A DNA stretch of 64,000 nt from Straminergon stramineum (taxonomy: Eukaryota; Streptophyta; Bryopsida; Hypnales; Calliergonaceae): the NCBI GenBank assembly GCA_963920665.1, contig OY987264.1:35568906-35632905 (forward strand). The letters run 5' to 3'. Below the pieces are notes generated by a model. It saw nothing but the letters and a program-made list of their open reading frames with translations. It had not been told where the DNA came from and made no database searches. Shown piece after piece: positions 19,509 to 29,900 of the stretch. Positions within the stretch are counted from its first letter, which is position 1. Each line of letters begins with the position of its first letter. Made by a program: the position numbers and the translations under genes.

Positions 19509-22500
19509 CCTACCATGTAGATCCCTAACATGCCCTTAGCAACCTTAGTTGCATGTCATTTTTGACATGGCAGGGGGTAGGTGCTTTTACTCCAAGACCA
19601 AATTGAAAGACCACTCCAATTTTAAAAGCAATGTTTGACCAATAAATAGATTGTAGCTCTAGTTGGATTTATATATAATATGACTAAGCCATTCATACCA
19701 TTCTCTATATATACGAGTAGATCATTTAGAATCTTGCATTGCCAAAATGGAAGACTTATAGGGACCTTATTTTAACCCTTTTAACCCCTTTAAGGAGAGT
19801 TCTCAGATTTCTATTTCATTTATTGATCATTTCTAGTTGATTTTCAACAATCTGTGTTTAAATTAGAAAAAAAAAACTTTTTGTGGTGAATCATTTTTCA
19901 CCTTTTGAATTGCAGAATATTGGAAAAATAAAATTCAAAAGATTTATAGCATACAAATGTTAGAGAATCAACAAGAATAATAAAGATGGATAAAGAAACA
20001 AGATTATGTATGCTTAGGACATTTTTGCATTCACATGTTAGAAATTTGAATGTTTGGTCCTTTAGGAGTTAACATTGTTTGGTAATGAAACCTAATGTGT
20101 TTAATATGAAAATTTTCAAGTAGTCAAGGAAATTAGAAATGCTTGACTTTCACCCAAAAAATTCGAAAATATCATAATATATAGTTGTGAATCTACAAAC
20201 AACATACTTGAGTTGATGCCTAAAACCATTTTTTTCAACTAAGTTTGTAGTGTATGAAAACATAACTCAAAACAAGAATTTAAGGGGGTAATGAATTTGG
20301 ATTTGTAATCAGAAGGAATTGGAAAGGTTGAATTTAGATGCATTTTTTAAGAAGGGAATAAATTAGGATTTTCTTCATTTATTTAATGTTTTTTTGGTTT
20401 CCAAGCTTGTTTCCTTGAACAATTCTTCTTTCCAACTTCTTTGAGGTAAGTGGATTGGAACTCTATGAACTCTGGTAAATAAATATGTCCCTCTATTGTG
20501 GTCTCTCATAGCTTTACACCAAACACATACAAAATACTAGTACACTTCTATCTTAGACCCCAAGATGACATTGGATTTGAGTAATCCTCTGCAATGATCA
20601 TGCTATAAATCACTACTTAGTGATCACAATAGGAACTTTTGGGAGTAAAATTACCACAAAAAGTGACCATTGCAAGGACTCGATGTTGTGACCATTTTTA
20701 GTGAATAAGTTGGCCATTAGGAATGCACTTCAAATCAAATTTCTTTGGATTTAAAATATAAATTATCCATTTATTTTATCTTTGAAGGTGGTTGGTTTCT
20801 ACTAGGCAAGGAAGAAAAAAAAATTACAAACTACCAAAATCCCAAATCTAACTAGGGAGAGTAGCATTGACAATAACGGTGGTAATAAGTTCCCACTTGG
20901 ATTTGGTCACATCACCCTCACAAATGACTTCATAATGCCTCCCCCAAGTTGCGAAAAATTCGTTCTCAACATTTGTTATCCTCAACTTTAAAAATCCAAA
21001 TTTATTGAATAGAATGTACTTATAATCACATTTTTCCTTCAAGGCATTCTTTGGGATTATTAAAAAAATATTCTATCAACTGGATGCACCAATTTGAAAG
21101 TGAGCCTCCTTTAGTATTAGTAGGCAAATAATTAACCAAAAATTAGGCTAATCAATTACCCCAAAACAGCATAAGCGTGTCCCACAAGACATCCAAAGAA
21201 GGCAAATCAATCCCCAATAAATCAATCTAGAATCTTCCTAGATTTCCGTGGAACTGTACTGTGACTGTACTTGAACTGCCTTTAGGGCTCCCTTGTTTAC
21301 ATTGGATGGATGATATGCTTTCGCGACTGCCGGCCGGCCAATACTACTTTCATCCAGATCTCGTTGAGTCTCAGCAACTTGCCATGTTGCTCATTCAAAG
21401 CCCCAGGTACCTTCCATGTGAAGGTTAACCCTTTGGGCTGTCCTCTAGGCAAGTGAATGTTGTTTAAGGGTTAAGTTGGTAGTTATCTAGATATTATCAA
21501 TCTTTGCAGGCAAGTATTCGTCAAGTTGATTGTACAAAATTATATTTTCTCATTCTCGAGAATGACTGCACGTTTCTTTTTAACTTCTTCTTTTCCTAAG
21601 GCGGCTCAAAAATTTGGTTAAAGCCTCAAAATGTGTATCGAAAGTCTATAAAAAAAATAATTCAACTTTGGTAGCTTCAGAATTTTTTGGGGGAATTTAC
21701 ATCAAATTTGATATAGAACATGATCAACTAGTTGCTTTTTCTCCATATTTTTCCTATTAGTTGAAAATACATAATTGATGAAATTTGGTGATCATAGAGT
21801 ATAGTCAATCCTTATATATTCTTGCCTAAATAGTCATAAAGTCTTGAACGTTATAAATTGCACAAGTGGGGTTAGAATCTCAAAAGAATTAAATGTTAGA
21901 AGGGAATAATAAGGATATGTAAATCCCCACAAGGAACATGGGTTTTTTTGGTTCCTTGTTCACTTCATCCCTTGAAGATTACCTTGAATATTTATCTTCA
22001 CATAGATTATATTTTAAACTCTTAAAATTAAACTCCATAAATTTAAGTTTTTTATTGCCCCTTTTCTTCAACATTCGTTAGTGTGAATTTACCCCAAGAG
22101 ATTTTTTTTTCTGGGTTTAGTACTGCAATGTTAATTTTCAAGTGACACTTCCAAAGTGAGTGGTCTGTACTATTATTTCCTGTTAAAGCTCAGGAGTTTT
22201 ATTTATTTTGGAAGACAACAATAATTCAGAGGTTCAAAGTGGTGTCAGGTTTGCACATGGCCTTGACAAAATTCAAAGGTTCCTCCATCTGTTTTAGGCA
22301 CTCACTCCCACTGAAAATGACATAATAAAATAAGTCCCATTATATCAATAGTGGTCATAAACCCTTAAAAAAAACACTGCCTTACAAATTGTACACAATT
22401 CTCCTCTGGAAAGCACCGAAGGACAGGGGCTCCCATCACACAAAAATCTTATTTCAGCTTTAAGGTACACGTTAGTAGTCTGCTCTTGAAGCAACCTTTT

Positions 22501-24917
22501 AAGAGCTGATTGCATTTGGGTGGAAGCTAAACTGCTAGAAATTATTTTCAGTAAATTTTTATACGAAGAAAAATGGAATTGGCATCGAACCCAAGTCATT
22601 TCATGTTTTTTGGACCTTTGTGGAATTAGTGATGAATTTTTGAAGTTGAAATGTAGTGGTCATTGAAAGCGACTGCTTCTTGAAATGTATGTTGTTGGTA
22701 CATTGAAGAAAGCAAAAAGTACCTTTTTTTTTGTGTTAGTGGTCGCTTGTAGAGTAAGGTTGCTTGTAGAGCATCCTACCTTACATTGCCAACCAATGAA
22801 TTGAAGACCTACTCTAAGCCAGTCCACCTTAGGTTGGGTTGGTTTTGAAAGCATACTTGCATGCTTTTAAACCTCAACTCAGTTTTTCATCAATAGGTTT
22901 CAACCTTTGAAGGATGTGGCCCTTGTACAACCAAGGTAGTCACCCAAATGTTGTGATTATGTGGCCAACAGGTGAATTCTTTGTTTCTACAATGAACAAT
23001 GAAGTCATCTATGGGATACTTTTGGTCCTCAACGTCCTTCAAGGGTAAAATAGACATATTATCAATTTTGAAACCTTTTTTGAAAAAAATGTTGTGCACA
23101 ACATAACAATGGAAGACTAGAAATTAATTCACAAAATTCAAGTTTTATAGTAATAAACCCAACAAATCATAATAAATATGAAAATGACGTCTGTAACCCC
23201 AATTGTAAACTTTTCTTATGAATTTATGGATTTACCAACCAAATGTACTTATTAGGGATTATCATAAACTTAATTTGGAAGTAGAACAATTAAAGTGGAC
23301 ATTCCCATTACAAGTCCAACATTCAATTTTGCCTTCATGTACTAGTGGGATATTTAATAGGATACAAATGTATGGTAGAATACAAATGTCTACAACCAAT
23401 ACATAATAGAAAAGTTGATGAATGGATGGTAAAATTTGCTTTTGAAAGGTCTACATTTAAATAACTAGGCACTACGATGATTCCAAGAAGATTAAGATAC
23501 CTTTCTAACAAACCCCACAAATATAATAGAATCTAAGTTGGCAAATAGTTGAACACTATAATCATAATATTGTTTACCAATAAAGCAAGCGCATCCCTTT
23601 TGCATCCTTGAAAAGGGGCCCCTATGGTGGACAAAATTGTTTTATATGGCTCCTCATCCAACCCCAATTCTTAAAGTAACTAATGAATAAATCCCTCCTA
23701 AATATCTAACAAAGCATAATATTCCTTCTAAGCATGGAGAGGACCATTGCTTGGTTATACAATGTTAGGATCAATGCAACTTTTTATTGTAAACTACTTA
23801 AGAAATAAGGTTGTACGGTAAGTACAAACAAAACAAACAAAGTAAGAAAATTGATATTGTATTTTAGAATTGTACAAGTCTTAGAGCCAGTCAAGATAAT
23901 TGCAATCACAAATCAAAAAAAAATTAATTTTTATTTATCCCTAACCCCTAATTGTTCAACCATCCATTGGATGAATGATGGATTTTCTAAAAAATAAACT
24001 TCATATAATTAATACTCAATGAAGAAGCTTAAAACAACATGTAACATATCAATGGAAATATAATTAAAAAAATAATACCAAAATTAATGATATTGATATT
24101 TGGAAGGGAAGAGTTCGAATTGTCAATATAAATTTTCAAAAGTATTACTATCTTTAGTTCAAGTACTTGAGAGTCAATATTTGGAAAAACTATCAGTTAG
24201 TTCATTGTTAGCCAATACCTTTGGGAAATTAACTTACTAGAGAGTGAAAATAGAAGATCCAAATCTAGATCCAAAAATTGGTAGGGCCAACAACCAATTG
24301 GTATGCAAAATAAAAGGTAGATATGTAGCCACTACTTTTATGAAATTATTATATTTTTAGTTGTTTGCCATTTCAAATCCAAAACTAATACTCATGTTAC
24401 TAGAAGCAAGTATGTTCCTAGGCACTGAAGGCATGTATCGCTTTAGGATTGTCTATTGAGGGCTTGGAATGTTTGGACAAGGCGGGAGGTAGGTATTGCT
24501 TTAGGGTTGGTTGTTGCGGCTAGCCCTTAGTCCATCATTCACATTTGTCCAATATAATGAAATTTGGAATTTAATTTAAAAAATAGCAAGTCTTTGAAAG
24601 AGGAAGATTGTAGCCTTTGGAAATTTGAAGTTGAAAGAAAAGTGGATGGTGAGAATTGATATTCAAGAAGATGAACTGGAAGATTTCAATAAAGAAAGGA
24701 TGAAACTGATACCCTAATACCCCCTTGACTCCTTCTACAAAGAAGACACCAACTATCTCGGCAATTCCCAAAACTTCCCAAACATTGGTAGGAGCTACCC
24801 TATGTAAAGGTCAAATTTGGCATAAATTAACCTTATAAGCCCCCCCCCCTTGCCCATGACCAAAGTAGTCAACAAAATTCTTCGATTGTTACACCAATAG
24901 GTACATTTTTTTAAGAA
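19509..24917. other. AT-rich gene-free spacer
   Basis: About 5.4 kb with long A and T runs. Short frames occur on both strands, for example minus 20848-21042 and 22345-22599, but none shows codon bias, splice context or family resemblance. The sequence looks like decayed repeats. A C homopolymer of about ten bases is at 24841-24850. Confidence 0.6.
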
Positions 24918-25145
24918 TTAACCCCTAAATGAGACAGAGGACATTTTTTGTCTGATGAACATTAAGGAATTGTCCTCTATAGGACAAAATTTCAACTATT
25001 CATCCTTGGAATTAGAGGTGGAAAGGGGAGATCTTGTATAGTAGTTTGACTCCCAATGAGTATTTTGATTTTTTTAAAGTGGATGATGTCACATGGTTCC
25101 AAAATGTCTGATTTCTATGGTCACTAGCCCAACGTTTAAGGGTTA
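24918..25145 (-). mobile_element. TTAA-flanked MITE, family B, copy 1
   Basis: It begins TTAACCCCTAAAT and ends CGTTTAAGGGTTA. Reverse-complemented, it matches 26686-26914 along its whole length, including ACATCATCCACTTT, CTCATTGGGAGTCAAACTAC and AAGATCTCCC. Its right TTAA duplication is interrupted by the Tourist-like element at 25146: the missing A follows that element at 25517. Confidence 0.8.
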
Positions 25146-25513
25146 GAGCATCACCACCTGTCTTACAAAATGTGGGGTGATTTTGGCTTGCAAAATGCGG
25201 GGCCATCCAATTTGAAAGCCAAACCACCCCACCTATAGCATGCTATAAGTTCCCAAATTTGAACCGCTTTGCAAGGTCCATCCAATAGCCTATAGCGCTA
25301 AAGGTCCATGCTTATGGTAGAAAATGCTGGTGCTCTTGTTGCATGCAGTTTGCAAGCCACACTTTGGCTTGCAAAACACCCCCATTTTGCAAGCCACCCA
25401 AGACTTTTGGCTTGGCCTCTTAACAAGTTCATCCATTTTGCAAAGATGGGTGAGGCATTTCTGCAAGTGGTTGTGAACAAGTCATCTGTTTTGTAAGACA
25501 AGTGGGGATGCTC
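25146..25513. mobile_element. Tourist-like (PIF/Harbinger-type) MITE
   Basis: It is flanked by TTA at 25143-25145 and 25514-25516, the target duplication of PIF/Harbinger elements. The terminal repeats start GAGCATCACCACCTGTCTTAC at the left, mirrored as GTAAGACAAGTGGGGATGCTC at the right. The interior has many GCAAGCCA and TTTTGCAAG words in both orientations and would fold strongly. It has no transposase and is inserted in the TTAA of the adjacent family B element. Confidence 0.82.
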
Positions 25514-25619
25514 TTAACAACAAAGTCATCCATCGGATCACTCTCCTCAGCAACGTCCTTCCTTAAAAGGTTAGGTCATTCAATTTGTAAAAAAAAGGTG
25601 CCACATGTCCCTTTATGAA

Positions 25620-26270
25620 TGGTGTGAGGTGACGTGGATCCCTGAGAATCTGACTGCATGAAAAGGATGCCAAATCAGACCTCCTTCACGTCAGCTGATG
25701 ACCTAACCCCACCCCCTGGTCAGCGCCCAACCAGGGTTGACCCAGGCCCAGTGCGCTTGCAAATTTCTTTTTTTCCATCCCAAAAAAGCCCAGTGGGGCC
25801 GGGAACTGGGGATCATCGAATGAATGTCCGTTCACCTCCTTCCACAAAAACACGCAGACTTTTCCCAGCAGGTTCACAAATAAGACGGACAGCCTCTTCC
25901 CAGTTCCCACAACATATAAAAAGATTCCCCTTTAAAAGATTCCCTTTGAAAGATTCTCCTTTAAAAGATTCGGCCAGCGTGGCCTGGTTTTCCAAAGCGG
26001 CAAAGACGGCCCTTTTTAGTGCACATGCAAACAAACAGGGCAAGCCACCAGGCACATTGCACAGTGAACGGAGCCACTCACTCACCAGCCCACAACGGTA
26101 GACCACGACTCAGCCAAATCTCATCCTCAAATCTACCTCAGGGAGACATTTCAAGTCTAGGACCAGAAACTCTCCACAGCCGCCTCAAAGGCAGCCAGGG
26201 TTACTAAGTTACAGACTGAGCCTACGAAAGCACAGCAACCCCCCCCCCCTCCCTCCTCTGGAATCTACCA
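25620..26270. other. GC-richer island in the AT-rich spacer
   Basis: Roughly 650 bp of gene-like composition between two inverted family B elements. It contains a short repeat of AAAGATTC words at about 25921-25970. A plus frame (25658-26101) is open but Pro/Ser/Arg-rich without recognisable motifs, and the minus frame 25813-26106 is open too, so the openness is compositional. It could be an untranslated exon, a promoter remnant or transferred gene debris. No function is assigned. Confidence 0.4.
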
Positions 26271-26685
26271 GACAGGAATCAACCCTCCGGGAACATGTCT
26301 TAACATGTACCAATATATCCCAGCAATCCTCGAATCCAAAAAATAGTACAATTATTAAGGAATAGAAAAAATCAAACCTAAAATCAACGTAAGATAGTAG
26401 CATTCATAACCTTGTGTTTAGCACCCATAACCTTGTGTTTATCTATGATTGTCACCTCTAAAACCTTGGGAAACTCTTTCAAAGTGAATAGATGTGATTA
26501 CAAGGATGTACTACATTTTGATATCACACCTTGGTGTTGGGTTTAGGTTCATTTGTAGTCGGCCCTTTAAAAATTCATCACTTATTCTCATAGTGCCCAA
26601 ATTATATAAAGGATTTATCTTTCTCTTGCTAATAGGGTTTGATCATTTGTTGGATGTCTATTAATAGAAATCATGTTCAAATCCC

Positions 26686-26914
26686 TTAACCCTTGAACAT
26701 CGGGTTGGTGACCGTGGAAATCATGCATTTTGGAACTGTGTGACATCATCCACTTTCAAAAAACCAAAAATACTCATTGGGAGTCAAACTACTATAGAAG
26801 ATCTCCCTTTTCCACCCCTAATTCGGAGGATGAATAGTTGCAATTCTGCCCTACAAAGGAGAATTCCTTCACGTTCATCGGACAAAAAATGTTCGCCGCG
26901 TTGTTTAGGGGTTA
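26686..26914 (+). mobile_element. TTAA-flanked MITE, family B, copy 2
   Basis: It begins TTAACCCTTGAACATCGGG and ends GTTGTTTAGGGG TTAA. It aligns with the reverse complement of 24918-25145 and with part of 12219-12400. TTAA is present at both ends. The copy is 229 bp and carries no gene. Confidence 0.8.
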
Positions 26915-27514
26915 AATTCACGGTTATGGGTGCTGCTACTTTTCTTCAAATCCAACCCAAGAGAATGCGCTTGTGTGGGATAGAAGTCACACTGAACCGG
27001 TCAGGCCAAATTTCAGATATCCAAGATATGCTCAGAATCTACCAAAGACAATAATTCGAGAGGAATCAGTGCGAGAGCAACATGCTAGAACGCCTCGAAA
27101 AGCAAGGAGAATCCTGAAATCAACCCCGAAAGAATAGAATTGAAATCTACTGAAGGAGCTTCCATTGGAGATGGGACATTCTGGGAATCTATAGATAGCT
27201 GGAGAGGAATCAATGCCAGAAGCACATTTGAGAACGTGAAGCGGCCGCGACGAGCGTGGCCGGCTTTTGTCTGCGACTGGGCAGCGCTTCCGTCGCTTGT
27301 CGTGGGAGGCGCTTAGTGCGGCATCGGAGTCAGAAGATTACGCCGGCTCGCTGGAACAATTGGGTCTGGATGGACGAGTGGACGACTGAAACGAACTGAA
27401 CTGATGAGTGGAAGGCGGCCCGTCCGTCGCTGGAGCCAAGCGTCGGCTCTGGCAGTAAGGTAAAAGTTCGTGCAACTGGGAGGAGCTGCTGCTGCAGCTG
27501 TGCAGCAGCAGCCG

Positions 27515-28092
27515 GTGAGTAGAAAGGGCCGGGTCGGAGGGGCCGCAGAAGCTTCGCTGGGGCTTGACGGACCCAGCAGTCACTCCACCCAACAAGTGCG
27601 CTTGGCCAGCCAGCAAGCCAGCCAGCCAGCATCAGACTCAGCAATTGCGACTCCGAGTGTCGTGTCCGGCCTTGGTCGTCGTCCCCGTCGCTGCCCTTGC
27701 CTTAACCTTTGCCTGCCCTTCCGTTGCCGCTCTCCTGCCTCGTCGCTTGCGCCGACCACAGCTCAGCGCCTCAGCCAGTTGGGTCGTAGTGGGGTGGCCA
27801 ACTTGGGCTTACGTTGGAGCTTTCACCATTCGCCTTCCTTCCGTGGCCTTCCTGGGTCTTCTTCCACCCTCACACCGCGTCCCCTGCCTGCCGGCCCTTA
27901 CAGTCGTCGTGTCCCTCCTGCCGCCCTGGTTTTAAGCTCTCCTCGACGCCGGAGCGGACCATTCTTCGGTTTTAGACTTCTCTCATCTCGGGGTGTGGTT
28001 TCTCTTGCGTACGTATCGGTGGTTGGGTATTGTTGGGCTTGTTATTTAAGCGACGTCCTTCGTTGCTGAGAGCACAAGCAGTTCTGTTTCAG
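27515..28092 (+). other. Probable 5'-UTR intron of the A20/AN1 gene
   Basis: Donor CCG then GTGAGT (exon end 27514) and acceptor TTCTGTTTCAG (ending 28092) would remove 578 bp and place the ATG 147 bp after the junction. The region 27240-28240 is GC-rich and clearly the leader and promoter area. Two plus-strand frames inside it (27470-28069, 27564-27935) would be intronic. Inferred from consensus only. Confidence 0.45.
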
Positions 28093-28239
28093 ATCGGGAG
28101 CTTGACGAGCTTTTGTGAGCTTGTGAGGTTTGAGAGTTTTGTGCGTGGCGGGTTGTTGTCTCTTGTAACAGCGTTTGGTGGAGCCTCTGCGCTCCTTTCG
28201 TGACGCTTAGTGTGGTTGTTGTGTTGGTTCCTCTTCAAG

Positions 28240-28821
28240 ATGGCCACTGAGCGTGTGACCCAGGAAACAACCTCCCAGACTCCCGAGGGCCCGGTGATGT
28301 GCAAGAACGTGTGTGGCTTCTTCGGCAGCCAAGCCACCATGGGCCTTTGCTCCAAGTGTTACCGTGAGACCGTGATGCAAGCGAAGATGACGGCCGTGGC
28401 CACTCAAGCGACTTCCGCTGTCGCCATCGCCACTCCTCTCGCCGAGGAGCCGGTTCTTCAAACCGCAGAAGGCGCGACGATGTTGATCCCGCCTCCTCAG
28501 CCTTCCAGCCATCACTATCAAGATCCCATCTCTCCCGCTGTCCACCTTCCCGCCCCTTCTTCTTCGACTCCTTCCTCTTCCACTCCCCTGAACCTTCACT
28601 CTGCCCCTCAACCTTCCCGTCTTCCTCCGCCCAACCGGTGTGGATCTTGTAGGAAGCGCGTGGGTCTGACGGGATTCAAGTGCCGATGCGGGAATCTGTA
28701 CTGTGCGTTGCACCGATACAGCGATAAGCACAGCTGCTCGTACGATTACAAGGCGGCCGGGCAGGAGGCCATTGCAAAAGCGAATCCTCTTGTGGTGGCG
28801 GAGAAGGTGGTCAAGTTCTGA
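28240..28821 (+). CDS. A20/AN1 zinc-finger stress-associated protein (SAP)
   Basis: A 193-residue protein with an N-terminal A20 zinc finger (about residues 20-45: MCKNVCGFFGS, then GLCSKCYRE). A Ser/Pro-rich linker follows, then a C-terminal AN1 zinc finger (about 133-175: RCGSCRKRVGL, CRCGNLYC, H..DKHSC). The ending AAGQEAIAKANPLVV is the conserved tail of plant SAPs. A20 binds ubiquitin, and SAPs are cytosolic or nuclear regulators of stress and hormone responses, some with E3 ligase activity. The CDS has no intron, as is common in the family, and a 5'-UTR intron is likely. All zinc-ligand positions appear intact. The start ATG is the first in frame, preceded by CTTCAAG. Which SAP paralogue it is cannot be told. 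Confidence 0.96.
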   Translation: MATERVTQETTSQTPEGPVMCKNVCGFFGSQATMGLCSKCYRETVMQAKMTAVATQATSAVAIATPLAEEPVLQTAEGATMLIPPPQPSSHHYQDPISPAVHLPAPSSSTPSSSTPLNLHSAPQPSRLPPPNRCGSCRKRVGLTGFKCRCGNLYCALHRYSDKHSCSYDYKAAGQEAIAKANPLVVAEKVVKF

Positions 28822-29072
28822 AAGAAACACGATGTGTTCATGGTCACAGACACCATCAATCATCTTTCTGAAGTAGCTCTTAACTTCCTTCTTTTTTTGA
28901 GAGGTTAGATTTACAACGTCAGGGGCACGGCGGATGCGAGGCAGGCGGGGAGAGAAGCGGGGTTGGCGGTCTCTGTATTCCTCGTCCTCTCTGCTGCAGA
29001 GGCATGCGAGTTTAGTCCATGTGTACAGATGTAGGTAGGGTAGACAAATCCATATGCAAATCAATTGATAAT

Positions 29073-29900
29073 TCTCTCTTTTATTGAGGATATTCATCAC
29101 CATCACTTGTTCTCTCTGTTGTGTTCTCTTGTGTACGTATGTGTTCTTCTCGTTTTGAAATTTTGGATTACTGTGTTTGTAAGCTTGCAGCTTTGTTATC
29201 TCCCTTTGGAGAGGTTGCAGGAATGTATGTCTTCTATTCCATGTGTGGCGTAGGTTTGTGATGGTAAATGTCAACACGAATCTGGAATTCTGGTGGTTTA
29301 GTTGCGGGTTTTATGTCAAGAAATGGCAAATAGGGTAGTTAGACGTGGAGAAACGGTGGTGAGTTTAATGGATATCATGTCCACTGGAAGTAGTGACCAA
29401 TTCCTCCCAAGCTGACTGAAATGGGACATGATTTCCTGACATTGTCTCTGAAGTCCTTCACGTCTCTCTTTTATTGAGGATTTTCATCTCCATCTCTTGT
29501 TGTCTGGTTTTCTCTTGAGATATGATATGTGTTTTCAGCTTTTGGAATGTCAGATTTGTGGTGTTCGTATGTATGCCAGCTTATTTCGTCCTTGCTGCTG
29601 TGAATGCTTGTTTTGAGAGTTTGTTGAAATGTATATCTTCTATTTCATGTGCTGTAGATATCTGATGGTGAATGTCGATATGAACCTGTATACCTGGCGG
29701 TCTCGTTTCTGGCTTTGTGTCAAGAAATGACAGTAAGGTAGTCAGACACGGAGAATTGGTGTTGCGTATACCATAAGTTCCATTGATGGAAATCATGTCC
29801 AGGGGGTGAATCATGTCCACTGGAATGAGTGACTGATTCCTGCCAACCTGATTGGAACAGGACATGATTTCTAGACATTGGGTTTTGAAGTCCTAGTGTT
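29073..29900 (+). repeat. Tandem duplication downstream of the SAP gene
   Basis: Two units of about 390-430 bp start at 29073 and 29463 with TCTCTCTTTTATTGAGGAT. They share TCTTCTATT, GATGGTGAATGTC or GATGGTAAATGTC, TATGTCAAGAAATG or TGTGTCAAGAAATG, ATCATGTCCACTGGAA and GGGACATGATTTC or AGGACATGATTTC. The first unit probably overlaps the 3' UTR or the terminator region of the SAP transcript. Confidence 0.8.

Noticed and set aside
21425..21474. 50-bp TTAACCC...GGGTTAA mini-element
   Set aside because: The ends resemble family B, but inverted pairing beyond seven bases is poor, so chance is likely.
26660..26690. TTCAAATCC resembling a tRNA T-loop
   Set aside because: No acceptor, D-arm or anticodon stem can be built around it. 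No tRNA or rRNA gene was recognised anywhere in the window.
27470..28069. 199-residue plus-strand frame before the A20/AN1 gene
   Set aside because: Ala/Ser/Pro/Arg-rich translation from GC-rich leader DNA with overlapping open frames. It falls mostly within a probable 5'-UTR intron and shows no domain.
28207..29277. 356-residue minus-strand frame across the A20/AN1 gene
   Set aside because: Antisense shadow of the SAP coding sequence. It is Arg/His-rich without family motifs, while the plus strand has both zinc fingers intact.
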